The notes: generated by a model not told the origin, from the sequence alone. A stretch of DNA of 64,000 nt from Chloroflexi bacterium HGW-Chloroflexi-6 (GCA_002840685.1 PHBU01000014.1:62001-126000), one strand, 5' to 3'; counted from the stretch's first letter, positions 49,596 through 58,717 are shown. A program made the numbers and translations.

Positions 49596-51074
49596 ATGAA
49601 TATTATTGATTCTGCAAATCAACTTCTTGGCGAAATAGGGCCGGGCAGGATGAGCAATACAGTCTACGATACGGCCTGGGTCGCCATGCTCGGAGAGGTT
49701 GACTGGGAACTTAGCAATTCTGCGCTGGAATGGCTGTCCTCGAAACAGCTACCAGACGGAAGCTGGGGTAACAACTCTCTCTCGTATTACCATGATCGTT
49801 TAATCTGCACCTTAACTGCCATGCTGGCACTTTTCAAACGCGGCCGGAGAGCCTATGATCAACGCCAGGTGGAATATGGCAAAAATGCCATTGAAAAAAT
49901 TGTTAGCAATGCCACAAGCAGCTTAGCAGCCGACCCATACGGCGCCACCGTGGGCTTCGAGTTGATCGTACCTACACTGACAGCCGAAGCCGAAGCGATC
50001 GGGCTGATCCCGAGTCAGCAAGGGCGCATACTGGGGCGTTTGCAACACCAAAGGGCCCGAAAACTCTCCATGCTCAGCGGAAGAAAAATTAGCCGCTTCA
50101 TCACTGTCGCGCACTCCTCCGAAATGGTTGGTTCGGACGGAATGCATTTGCTGGACATAGAAAACCTTCAAGAGGCAAATGGCTCCATCGGGTACAGCCC
50201 ATCTGCCACGGCTTTCTTTGCCCTGAAAGTTAAGCCCGGCGATCCTGCCGCGCTTGGCTATCTCAACAGTATTAAACGTGATGGCGGTGTACCGAATGTA
50301 GCGCCAATCGATGTTTTTGAGTGCGCCTGGACGCTCTGGAATTTATCGCTTACTGGTCAGGTAAACGATCTTGATTTGACGCTCGTTCAAAAACATTTGA
50401 AATTCTTGTTTGATAATTGGAGTGATCGGACAGGGGTTGGCTTTGCCGCAAATTACTCTGCCCACGATGGAGACGATACCGGGCTTGTTTTTGACGTGCT
50501 CAAACGCTTTGGATATCAGCCCAGCCTTTCTGCCATGCTGACCTATGAAGAGTCTGATTCTTTTAGATGCTTTGCCCTGGAGGCAAACCCATCGGTAAGT
50601 GCCAATATTCATGCTTTGGGAGCGCTAAGGCAAGCGGGATTAAGCATAGAGCATGCGGCTGTCCAAAAAATCTTACGGTTTCTAGCGAGCAGAGGGCATT
50701 CGAACACATTCTGGGCTGACAAATGGCATATTTCCCCCTACTACGCGACATCCCACCTGATCATCACCTGCGCAGGCTTCGCTGACGAGTTTGCCGTAAA
50801 AGCAGTCAACTGGATGTGCGAAACTCAAAAATCAAACGGTTCGTGGGGGTATTACATGTCTACAACAGAAGAGACTGCTTACTGCCTTCAGGCTCTTGCG
50901 ATATGGGAAAAATCCGGCGGCAAAGTTCCTAAACCTGTTCTCGAAAGGGGTGCAAAATGGTTAACTGAAAACATGGATATGCCGTATCCAGCATTGTGGA
51001 TTGGAAAGTGCCTGTATTCCCCTGATCTGGTTATTCGTTCATCTATTATCAGCGCCCTTATGCTTACCGCGTAA
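49596..51074 (+). CDS. Class II diterpene cyclase
   Basis: A 492-residue type II (protonation-initiated) cyclase acting on geranylgeranyl diphosphate, like M. tuberculosis Rv3377c and Herpetosiphon kolavenyl diphosphate synthase. The catalytic DxDD is AHDGDDTGLVF (Asp291-Gly-Asp293-Asp294). The N-terminal block SNTVYDTAWVAML (20-32) and DGSWG repeats (54-58 and near 420) are class II hallmarks. No DDxxD class I motif is present, so a partner must handle the diphosphate: the gene just upstream. The bicyclic skeleton (halimadienyl, kolavenyl, copalyl or other) cannot be predicted from the sequence alone. No GGPP synthase lies in this window. Confidence 0.95.
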   Translation: MNIIDSANQLLGEIGPGRMSNTVYDTAWVAMLGEVDWELSNSALEWLSSKQLPDGSWGNNSLSYYHDRLICTLTAMLALFKRGRRAYDQRQVEYGKNAIEKIVSNATSSLAADPYGATVGFELIVPTLTAEAEAIGLIPSQQGRILGRLQHQRARKLSMLSGRKISRFITVAHSSEMVGSDGMHLLDIENLQEANGSIGYSPSATAFFALKVKPGDPAALGYLNSIKRDGGVPNVAPIDVFECAWTLWNLSLTGQVNDLDLTLVQKHLKFLFDNWSDRTGVGFAANYSAHDGDDTGLVFDVLKRFGYQPSLSAMLTYEESDSFRCFALEANPSVSANIHALGALRQAGLSIEHAAVQKILRFLASRGHSNTFWADKWHISPYYATSHLIITCAGFADEFAVKAVNWMCETQKSNGSWGYYMSTTEETAYCLQALAIWEKSGGKVPKPVLERGAKWLTENMDMPYPALWIGKCLYSPDLVIRSSIISALMLTA

Positions 51075-51087
51075 GAAACGAGACATC

Positions 51088-52797
51088 ATGAGAAAACCTA
51101 CCTTGAATAAGCTCTTCGAAATACATTCCACTGATCCAGACGATCATCGCCGCAGAAGCCTGGTAAGCATTCTGCTTGCAGGCATGACCATTCTAGGGCT
51201 GTTGCTGTTATTGCTGGTTGGCGCTTTCTTTGTGTTTGACGATACCGAGTTTTCAGGCAGCATGGATATTTTGATAGGCCTGGCCAGCATCGGGACCTTT
51301 ATAATTTTATCGGTTGGTATATTTCTACTAAATCGTCGTCGCTCCGGACCGCTTTCTGCGTGGATTTTCCTGATTTTGCTTCTTGCAACCGTCACTTTTG
51401 CAGACAGCCCCGAACAAATGGTGGATGGGCGTAGTTTGTATCTTTTTACACTTCCAGTTTTGATCGCCAGTTTCGTTTTATTCCCTTCTGCCAGCTTTAT
51501 TTTTGCTGCCTTGTGCAGTATTGACCTCTTATTGCTAACGCTTACCTCCGCATTAGGAGTACCCAACTTTTTTGGGATGGTCGGTTTTTTTGCAATCGCA
51601 TTCGTTGCATGGCTGGCCTCCCGTAGTATGGAAAACGCGCTCAGGGACATCCGACTGCTCAACCGCGACCTTGATAAACGTGTTGAAGAGCGCACCAGGG
51701 AACTTGCTGAAGCATTAACCCGCGAGTTTGCCGAAACCGGTAAAAACCAGGCCATTCTGGAAGGCATTGCCGATGGTGTTATTGTATTTGACGCAAACGA
51801 GAAAATGATCGTTGCCAACCCTTCGGTCTGCCACCTATTAGACATCTCGCGTGCGAACGTTTTGGGCAAAAACATCAATGAATTTGTATCCATTGGCCCA
51901 CTGACAAGTGCGGATATGAGAAAGCTCCAAGAACTGCTAACCAAACCCGATAAAGAAGCCCCCAGTGTCCGTTTTGTGTGGGGCAAAAGAACCGTTTCAG
52001 TGACCACCGCAGCTGTTGTAACGCCAATGGGTGCGTCAATTGGCACAGTAGCTGTTTTCCGTGACTTTACCCGTGAAGCGGAAGTTGAGCAAATGAAAAA
52101 TACCTTTGTAGCGATCGTTTCCCATGAATTACGCACCCCGCTCAACGCCATCCTGGCTTACTCAGAGATGATCCAAACGGAGGTTTATGGCTCGGTTAAC
52201 CCCAAGCAAGCCAACGCAGCCCAGCGGATTTTCTCCAACACTCAACGGCTGATCGGTCTGGTCAGTGATTTGCTCGACCAGGCTCGCCTGGAGGCAGGAA
52301 AACTAAAGATCAATTTTGAAGAATTTTTGATCCAGGATGCGATTGATTCAATGTTTAGTGTCATGGACAAACCCGCGAAAGATAAAGGTCTCAAGCTCAA
52401 CATTCAAGTTGAAGACAGTGCGCCTGAAAAAATTATCGGAGATTCACATCGCTACCAGCAAATCCTGATCAACCTGGTCAATAATGCTGTCAAATTTACA
52501 GAGAGCGGTGAAATCACAGTTCATGTTTATTCGGCAGACAAGGAGAAATTGACAATCGATGTATCAGATACAGGCCCGGGAATTCCCCAAGATGCGATTG
52601 CTTATATTTTCGACACATTCCGTCAGGTGGATGGCGTTGCCACCCGCCAGCATGGTGGAGCAGGGCTGGGCCTTTCAATCGTAAAACGCCTGGTTGAGTT
52701 GATGGGCGGGACCATAAAAGTCTCAAGCACAATCAATCAGGGCAGTACTTTCACCGTCACAATGCCTATCAATCCCCAAGAACTGATAAAGGAGTAA
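51088..52797 (+). CDS. Membrane sensor histidine kinase
   Basis: A 569-residue kinase. About five or six membrane helices occupy residues 25-180, a coiled coil (ALRDIRLLNRDLDKRVEERT) follows, then a PAS domain (about 215-330, GVIVFDANEKMIVANPSVC), HisKA with His346 (VAIVSHELRTPLNAIL) and HATPase with NLVNNAVKF, DTGPGIPQ and GGAGLGLSI. The start at 51088 is 13 bases after the diterpene cyclase stop, so it belongs to the same run. The response regulator follows after 4 bases. Confidence 0.92.
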   Translation: MRKPTLNKLFEIHSTDPDDHRRRSLVSILLAGMTILGLLLLLLVGAFFVFDDTEFSGSMDILIGLASIGTFIILSVGIFLLNRRRSGPLSAWIFLILLLATVTFADSPEQMVDGRSLYLFTLPVLIASFVLFPSASFIFAALCSIDLLLLTLTSALGVPNFFGMVGFFAIAFVAWLASRSMENALRDIRLLNRDLDKRVEERTRELAEALTREFAETGKNQAILEGIADGVIVFDANEKMIVANPSVCHLLDISRANVLGKNINEFVSIGPLTSADMRKLQELLTKPDKEAPSVRFVWGKRTVSVTTAAVVTPMGASIGTVAVFRDFTREAEVEQMKNTFVAIVSHELRTPLNAILAYSEMIQTEVYGSVNPKQANAAQRIFSNTQRLIGLVSDLLDQARLEAGKLKINFEEFLIQDAIDSMFSVMDKPAKDKGLKLNIQVEDSAPEKIIGDSHRYQQILINLVNNAVKFTESGEITVHVYSADKEKLTIDVSDTGPGIPQDAIAYIFDTFRQVDGVATRQHGGAGLGLSIVKRLVELMGGTIKVSSTINQGSTFTVTMPINPQELIKE

Positions 52798-52801
52798 AAG
52801 A

Positions 52802-53167
52802 ATGACCACACCTTTTGCGCTGATTATTGAAGATGATCCTGATCTTTCCGATATTTTTTCACAAGCCCTGACAGTTGCTGGATACGAAACAAAAGTTATT
52901 CAAGATGGGCAAGTTGCCATGCAATTGCTGGATACAATCAATGCAGTTGTAATTGTGCTGGATCTTCACTTGCCCAATATTTCCGGGGAAACCATCCTTG
53001 CGCGCATTAAGGCGGATGAGAAGTTCAACAAAACCCGCGTTATTTTAACTACGGCAGATACGGTAACGGCTGAGTTGCTGCGCGAGAAAGCCGACATTGT
53101 ATTGATAAAGCCAATTTCTTTTGGACAATTACGAGATATTGCGTCCCGATTAAAGCCAGCAGTATAA
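52802..53167 (+). CDS. Single-domain response regulator
   Basis: A 121-residue receiver domain only. The acidic pocket is Glu10-Asp11-Asp12 with phospho-acceptor Asp54 (VIVLDLHLPN), Thr84 and Lys103 (VLIKPISF). There is no output domain, so it acts by protein contact or phosphorelay. The start follows AAGGAGTAAAAG and lies 4 bases after the kinase stop, so the two are a cognate pair. Confidence 0.92.
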   Translation: MTTPFALIIEDDPDLSDIFSQALTVAGYETKVIQDGQVAMQLLDTINAVVIVLDLHLPNISGETILARIKADEKFNKTRVILTTADTVTAELLREKADIVLIKPISFGQLRDIASRLKPAV

Positions 53168-53463
53168 AAACCAACACAGTTCTATTTTTAATATCATTCG
53201 CCCTGCCTGTTAAAAACGCTATTTTGCAAAAACGTTTTAACGGGAAGGGCGATTTGATATTTACGGGAAACGGGTGTTTCGTGATAATGTTCAAGCTGTT
53301 TTCAGCCTTGAAGGCTTTTCTTAACATCGATTGCATCCAACCCACAGCGTGCTCGCCCATGAGTATCGCCAACCCTACCTGCCGCGATTACACATAGTTC
53401 TCCGCAAACCTTATCTTGATGAGATTCCTTTTTTCATTAATTCGTTTTCAATTTACAGCAGGC
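53168..53463. other. Intergenic region, nothing recognised
   Basis: This 296-base stretch lies between two convergent genes. I see no convincing gene, RNA or clear terminator; there is only a weak pairing near GCCTGTTAAAAACG and CGTTTTAACGGG (53206-53244), which is a possible hairpin. Confidence 0.4.
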
Positions 53464-54744
53464 TTAACCACTAACGGCATATACCCGCATTGGATCGGAT
53501 TTTCCACGTACGCTGACTTCGCCCATATCTTTCACAGGAGCCTGTGGGAACTGCTGATAAACCGCAGCGCTGATTAGAAAATCCACACGGAGTTCTTTGC
53601 AAATTTCCTGCAAGCGGCTGGCAGTGTTGACTGTATCGCCAATAACGGTAAATTCCATGCGTTGAGGCGTGCCCACATTTCCCACAACAGCAGCCCCAAA
53701 GTGAATACCGATCCGTTGTTTTAATGGCGATAGGTTATCCAACCGCCGCAGCTCATTCAGATCCCGAAGCGCTTCCTGCATGGCAACCCCGGTTAAAACT
53801 GCCTGGCGGGCTGCATCAGGTTGGTCACCCAATAAATTAAAAGTAGCCATCAACCCGTCGCCCAGAAACTTATCGACGCTGCCCTGATTGGCAAAGACAC
53901 AGGCCACCATTCGCTGGTAATAATCTGCCAGCAAAGAGACAATCTCGGTTGGAGGCAAGCTCTCGCTTAGGTGGGTAAAACTGACCAGATCAACGAACAA
54001 GACGGCAACATCGCGTTGTTGGCTGTTCAAAGCAGAACTCAAAGAATCGTTATTGATCAGTTCGCTTACGATCGCCGGTGAAAAATAACGACTGAGAGCG
54101 GTTATTGAGCGTTCTTGAGATGCAGAGCGGGCTACCAATTGTCTGCCGCGCCAGGCCAGTAAGGCCAATGTTCCGCAACCGAACTGTAGCATGAACCATA
54201 TTTTAAACCAGAAAGAACTTACATCAAGTTGGCGAGTGTTGATCGAAGTTAACCAGTCATTCGTGACTGGAGGTAAACCAGCAGATACCGCCCACCAATA
54301 ACACCCTGTCATTACGAGCGCGCCAACTACTCCCACCAGCAATGGCTGCCCGGGACGCAATGTGATCGAGTGAATGGCAGCCAACAGGATGTAAAAAATC
54401 ACCAGATCATTTTTTACAAGCAATTCCGGAGCGCTCGCGTTCCCCTGAAAAAGATACCAACTGGCTGGCAGCCACAGCAATGAGATACTGTCAAATAATG
54501 CAACCAGCAATCCGAGGCGTTCCAGGTGTATAACCCGCTCCACTCGCAGCATTATTAAAAGAAATATTCCAAAAGAGATAATGGCAACAACAAGGTTTGA
54601 AATGAGAAGCATCCCCTCGGCGGTAATTATGGCCCCTATAATATCTACTACCGCCACGCCGAGGTGAAGCCAGGCGAGCAAACGCAGGCCAGCAAGCTCG
54701 TATGTTCGCAACAACTCCTGTTTGTAAATCGGATCACCTGGCAT
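53464..54744 (-). CDS. Class III adenylate/guanylate cyclase with membrane sensor region
   Basis: A 426-residue membrane cyclase making cAMP or cGMP. Residues about 20-220 contain six hydrophobic segments. The cyclase domain (about 245-426) has metal-binding Asp in AVLFVDLVSFTHLSESL and KFLGDGLMATFN, then IGIHFGAAVVGNVGTPQRME, FTVIGDTVNTASRLQEI and the terminal KSDPMRVYAVSG. The substrate-selecting Lys and Asp/Thr cannot be assigned with confidence. I chose ATG 54744 after AAGGAAG; an ATG at 54774 is also in frame. It ends facing the two-component pair and may act in the same signalling setting (inference). Confidence 0.9.
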   Translation of the reverse strand: MPGDPIYKQELLRTYELAGLRLLAWLHLGVAVVDIIGAIITAEGMLLISNLVVAIISFGIFLLIMLRVERVIHLERLGLLVALFDSISLLWLPASWYLFQGNASAPELLVKNDLVIFYILLAAIHSITLRPGQPLLVGVVGALVMTGCYWWAVSAGLPPVTNDWLTSINTRQLDVSSFWFKIWFMLQFGCGTLALLAWRGRQLVARSASQERSITALSRYFSPAIVSELINNDSLSSALNSQQRDVAVLFVDLVSFTHLSESLPPTEIVSLLADYYQRMVACVFANQGSVDKFLGDGLMATFNLLGDQPDAARQAVLTGVAMQEALRDLNELRRLDNLSPLKQRIGIHFGAAVVGNVGTPQRMEFTVIGDTVNTASRLQEICKELRVDFLISAAVYQQFPQAPVKDMGEVSVRGKSDPMRVYAVSG

Positions 54745-54960
54745 TATCTGGGCTTCCTTAAGCGCAAATGGCATTCGCTGATGTTTAATGTATCATAAAA
54801 TACTTTTGAACGGATGCTGGCGCACAGGGTAAATTCATAACCAGCCCGACATAAAGATCGCTAGAAGTTTGCATATACAGAATCACCTGCAAGGGAGCTC
54901 CCGGCAAACAGATCGACAAAAACCGCGTAATCGGCAAGCTTTCTTTGGCATGTTAACTGC

Positions 54961-56424
54961 TTAACCCGATTCTATTATCCCTGCCACCAGTTTGCCCGAA
55001 AGCGTGACCATCGGCACACCGCCGCCGGGGTGAGTTGTCCCACCGACAAAATACAATCCGTCAAATTCCGATTTGTTGTGCGGGCGATTGAAGGGCGCGA
55101 AACGGTCGTTGAAACTGACACCGTATAATGCGCCGCGATGTGCGCCCGTATTTTGTTGGATGTCGAGGGGGGTCAGCAGCCGCTGGTAACGGATCTTGTT
55201 CCGCACGTTCAACCCCACACTTGCCAGCCGATCCAGAAGTTTTTCTGTCACTGCGGCTTTATCCACCACCCCGGAGGCCGAGTTGAGTGCCGGAGCGTTG
55301 ACCATTACGAACCAGTTTTCGCAGCCCTCGGGCGCATGAGACGCATCCGTTTTGGAGGTAATGCACAGGTAGAGAGTCGGCTCGTCGGGCAGGATCCGCT
55401 CTGAGAATATCTGTTCAAACTCGCGGCGATAGTTGGACGAGAAAAATATGTTGTGATGCGCCAAGTCTGAAGAAGTCCCATCGATGCCGAGCAGCAGGAT
55501 CATGCCCGAGCAGGAGACATCGCGCTTCTTTAGCGTATCCAGGCGACGGGTGGCGCGCTCCGATTGAATCAGACCGTAGGTGCTGGTCACGTCGATGTTC
55601 GAGATGACGGTTTGGGCTGGAAGAACTTCCCCGTTTTCCAAAAGAACAGCGGATACTTGCTTGCCGTGCAGGAAAATCTCGCGGACTCTGGTATTCAGGC
55701 GAATCTCGACACCCAGTTCGCGGGCCAGTTTTTCGTAGGCGCGGGCGATGGCATAGATGCCGCCCTGCGGATACCAGACGCCCTCGGTCAGTTCGACATG
55801 GGCAATGACGGCCAGTGTGGCCGGGGCCAGGTAGGGGCTCGCGCCAACGTAAGTGGCAAAACGCCCGAGCAGTTGGCGCAAATGCGGGTGGCGGATGCGG
55901 CGCTCGATGCTGTGTTGCAGGTTGTGAACGACATCGACGCTAAGTGCATCTTTCAGGCTGACGTGTTTAAGGCTTTCGAGCGAGGGTGGCGGGCCGTAGG
56001 TAAAAACCGGGCCGGTAATGCGGTGCAGGCGGGCGGCCTCGGCCAAAAAATCGAGGTAGCCTTCGATGTCGCGCGGTTCGAACTTGGTGATTTGGGCGGC
56101 GGTTTTTGGCAGGTCGCGTGAAAGGTCGAGCCGGTTTCCATCGGGCCAGAAGTAGCGGGTGAGCGGCTCAACCGGCAGCAGGGTCAGGTAATCTTCGATG
56201 CGGCGACCGGCGGCGCTGAAAAGTTCTTCAAAAACCCCGCGCATGGTGATGACCGAAGGACCTGTGTCGAAGCGAAAACCTTCGGCGCAGATCTCGGACA
56301 TCTTCCCGCCGACAGCAGGATTCTGCTCGAGGATGGTGACGGGGCGGCCTTTGGCGGCCAAGTGAATGGCAGCAGACAATCCGCCAATGCCCGCGCCGAG
56401 GATAATGATGGGGGATGTAGTCAT
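54961..56424 (-). CDS. CrtI-type carotenoid/phytoene desaturase family protein
   Basis: A 487-residue FAD-dependent enzyme. The N-terminal dinucleotide motif is ILGAGIGGLSAAIHLAAKG, followed by EQNPAVGGKMSE and FDTGPSVITM. The C-terminal CrtI signature is GLYFVGGTTHPGGGVPMV. It probably desaturates, isomerises or otherwise modifies a carotenoid; CrtI, CrtD, CrtN and CrtO subfamilies cannot be separated here. It is followed on the same strand by the glycosyltransferase and PlsY genes upstream, suggesting a pigment or lipid-modification set. Start ATG 56424. Confidence 0.88.
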   Translation of the reverse strand: MTTSPIIILGAGIGGLSAAIHLAAKGRPVTILEQNPAVGGKMSEICAEGFRFDTGPSVITMRGVFEELFSAAGRRIEDYLTLLPVEPLTRYFWPDGNRLDLSRDLPKTAAQITKFEPRDIEGYLDFLAEAARLHRITGPVFTYGPPPSLESLKHVSLKDALSVDVVHNLQHSIERRIRHPHLRQLLGRFATYVGASPYLAPATLAVIAHVELTEGVWYPQGGIYAIARAYEKLARELGVEIRLNTRVREIFLHGKQVSAVLLENGEVLPAQTVISNIDVTSTYGLIQSERATRRLDTLKKRDVSCSGMILLLGIDGTSSDLAHHNIFFSSNYRREFEQIFSERILPDEPTLYLCITSKTDASHAPEGCENWFVMVNAPALNSASGVVDKAAVTEKLLDRLASVGLNVRNKIRYQRLLTPLDIQQNTGAHRGALYGVSFNDRFAPFNRPHNKSEFDGLYFVGGTTHPGGGVPMVTLSGKLVAGIIESG

Positions 56425-56481
56425 TTTATGATTGGTAATTTTAGGGAAAGTGATCACGAGATTACCAAGTTCATCATTTGC

Positions 56482-57672
56482 TCAATGAATGATGCGCCCT
56501 TTCCACTGCGGGCCGCCGCTGAAGTGCCAGCGCATGGATTGAAAGGCGATGATGGTCATCAGGAAAACGGAAACGGGCATGAAGATGGAGTCAAGAAGTT
56601 TTTGTTTTGTGATCACGGCAGTTAATGCTCGTGTCAAGATGCCAAGCACGATGAGAAAAAGAGGAAAGATGAATGGTTGGGTGGAAAGTATAAAGTAGGG
56701 AAGGATGAGCCAGGGGATGATGAAGAGCGACCAGTGAAATATTGCCGAGAAAAGCAGTAACACGAGGCTGTTGCCATGGCCGGCCAGAATGTTTTTGGCA
56801 AAACCATCGCGAACCTGTGTCCAATTTTGGTACATGCGGGTCCGGATAAGTCCGTTCGCATCGGCAGCGCGCAAGCGCAAACGGTTGTGCTTGATGGCGT
56901 AGGCAAAGGCCATATCATCAAGTATCTGTTTTTTGATGGCGGCGTGCCCGCCGATTTTTTGGTAGGCGGCGCGGCGAAACAAGAGACACTGCCCCATGGC
57001 ATGCGAGAAAACTGACCAACGGACATGGTGGACTGCCAAAATTGGCAGGTAGGCCAGGATAGCGAACGCCATCAGCGGGACAACCAACCGTTCGCTCCAG
57101 GTTTTGGTGATTTGGGTCGGCCAGACTGTCAGCAGGTCGGCGCAGGTTCGTTGGGATTCCGCTAGCAGCGCGGAGATAGCTCCCGGCTGCCAGCGGACGT
57201 CGGCATCGGTGAACAGCAGGTAGTCGCCGCTGGCTTGTTCCGAGAGCTGCTGACAGGCCCAGGTTTTTCCGAGCCAACTGGAGGGCAGGGGAGCACCGGG
57301 CATAACGCGCAGGCGCAGATCGTGGTTGGCGGCTTTGAGAGCGATTTCGGCAGAATTATCTACGGATTGATCATCCAGCAACAGGATTTCAAGATTGGGG
57401 TAGTCTTGCGCGAGCAAGGATTTGACCGTTTCGGCAATAACATCCGCTTCGTTGCGCATGGGGATAAGAACAGAAACCAGCGGATGCGCGAGCGAACCTT
57501 GAAGCGGAAAAGCGGATGGCGAAACGGATTTTGCCACGCAATCGGAAGCGAGGGTTGAACCGGATTTTTGCCGCAGGCGCGGGAAGGTAAATGCATTCAG
57601 GATGGCGGTCAGAGCAAAAATGCCAAGAGGGAAGCAGAAAAGAAGAAAGATGAATTCAAGAATTTCTTTCAT
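56482..57672 (-). CDS. Membrane glycosyltransferase family 2 (carotenoid-type)
   Basis: A 396-residue GT2 enzyme. An N-terminal anchor (FIFLLFCFPLGIFALTAIL) precedes the nucleotide-sugar domain with VSVLIPMRNEADVIAETV, ILLLDDQSVDNS and the metal-binding LLFTDADVRWQPGA; KKQILDDMAFAYAIK contains the catalytic-region ED-like acids. Three or four C-terminal membrane segments follow. This layout fits carotenoid or lipid glucosyltransferases of the CrtQ/CruC type. Its start overlaps the PlsY gene by 17 bases. Confidence 0.85.
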   Translation of the reverse strand: MKEILEFIFLLFCFPLGIFALTAILNAFTFPRLRQKSGSTLASDCVAKSVSPSAFPLQGSLAHPLVSVLIPMRNEADVIAETVKSLLAQDYPNLEILLLDDQSVDNSAEIALKAANHDLRLRVMPGAPLPSSWLGKTWACQQLSEQASGDYLLFTDADVRWQPGAISALLAESQRTCADLLTVWPTQITKTWSERLVVPLMAFAILAYLPILAVHHVRWSVFSHAMGQCLLFRRAAYQKIGGHAAIKKQILDDMAFAYAIKHNRLRLRAADANGLIRTRMYQNWTQVRDGFAKNILAGHGNSLVLLLFSAIFHWSLFIIPWLILPYFILSTQPFIFPLFLIVLGILTRALTAVITKQKLLDSIFMPVSVFLMTIIAFQSMRWHFSGGPQWKGRIIH

Positions 57673-58246
57673 CTTTTTTCTTTCTAAATGGATTTTTCTG
57701 CAAATCTTTGCGGTGCTTCCAAAGCAGTAAAACGGATTGTAGCCCAAGTACCCCAAAAAGCATTTGATCTGGACGGATGAAATAGATATAAACGGCCATA
57801 CCCGCCAGGGTCAGTAGAACTGCCCACCCGGAGTTCTTAAGCAGGATGAACCACAGGCTGATGCCCGCCAGCGCAATGAGTGGAACATCCCAGATCGTCA
57901 GCCCAATCCATACGCCGAGGACGGGTGCCAGGGCCTTGCCGCCTTTGAAATGCAAAAACGGCGAGTAGGCGTGTCCGAGAGTAGGGGCGAGAGCGATAAC
58001 CGCCATTTCGATGCCGCGAATATCGAATATCTGATAAGCCAGCCCAACCGGGGCTGCTGCTTTGGAGATATCCAGCAGCAGCGCAGCCAGCCCGACCCAT
58101 TTTCCGCCGGCTTTGAAGGCATTGGTTGCGCCGGGGTTGTGGTCACCGACCGTGCGCGGGTCTTTGCCAGCCAGGCGTGTCACCCAGACAGAGAGAGGCA
58201 GAGAGCCGAGGATAAAGGCAAGCAGTATCCAGAAAAAAATATCCAT
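57656..58246 (-). CDS. plsY: Acyl-phosphate:glycerol-3-phosphate acyltransferase
   Basis: A 196-residue membrane acyltransferase that transfers acyl groups from acyl-phosphate to glycerol-3-phosphate at the start of phospholipid synthesis. Conserved motifs are GSLPLSVWV, GDHNPGATNAFK and GHAYSPFLHFKGGKALAP, with about five membrane segments. It is the first gene of the three-gene minus-strand set with the glycosyltransferase and CrtI-like genes. It may be a housekeeping PlsY or one recruited for glycolipid or acylated carotenoid formation. Confidence 0.93.
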   Translation of the reverse strand: MDIFFWILLAFILGSLPLSVWVTRLAGKDPRTVGDHNPGATNAFKAGGKWVGLAALLLDISKAAAPVGLAYQIFDIRGIEMAVIALAPTLGHAYSPFLHFKGGKALAPVLGVWIGLTIWDVPLIALAGISLWFILLKNSGWAVLLTLAGMAVYIYFIRPDQMLFGVLGLQSVLLLWKHRKDLQKNPFRKKKDERNS

Positions 58247-58537
58247 AGTGGGTAGAAAGTAAAAGGTAGTGATTCTACCATCTTCCTGATCTTGCAGGAT
58301 AAAGCCGCCGCGCCGCGCATCTGCCGCTTTGACGAAAGCCAGCCTTTCGAGATGTAACCACTCAAGATCGTGACCCTAATAGCTCCCCAACCATCCCGGT
58401 TTCGCATCTTTTCTGCATCATCTTCCCGCACAATTCATCTTGAGTTGCGGGGATTGTGGATGATCTTGTGGCAAGAACCAAAGCGCGCCCATGTCATTGT
58501 CACCACAACTGATTTGGGATAAACTGAATCAGACTCA
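58247..58537. other. Intergenic region, nothing recognised
   Basis: This ~290-base stretch separates divergent genes. No promoter of clear quality, hairpin or RNA gene was recognised. Confidence 0.4.
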
Positions 58538-58549
58538 GGGAGGAAACAA

Positions 58550-58717
58550 ATAGCCGTCCTGAAATCGGGTGACACCACCCTCGAAATCCGCTACTACAAA
58601 ATAAGCACACTCACCGAAGATGCCCCGGAAGAGTTCTTCACCATTTTCGAGATCGAGCTACGCCACCGGGGGCACTGGATTATCAGCCCCCGGGCTGGTT
58701 TCGCCCAAACTACATAA
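58550..58717 (+). pseudogene. Small reading frame without a standard start (possible gene remnant)
   Basis: An AGGGAGG ribosome site (58537-58543) is followed six bases later by ATA where ATG is expected. The frame then encodes 55 residues with protein-like character (TTLEIRYYKISTLTED, FFTIFEIELRHRGHWIISP) and a TAA stop. No ATG, GTG or TTG is available in frame. Its last strands (FEIELRHRGHW) loosely resemble FWIEVRYSVQG in the N-terminal domain of the next gene, so it may be a decayed partial duplicate. An AUA start or a sequencing error (ATG to ATA) is the alternative. Confidence 0.4.
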
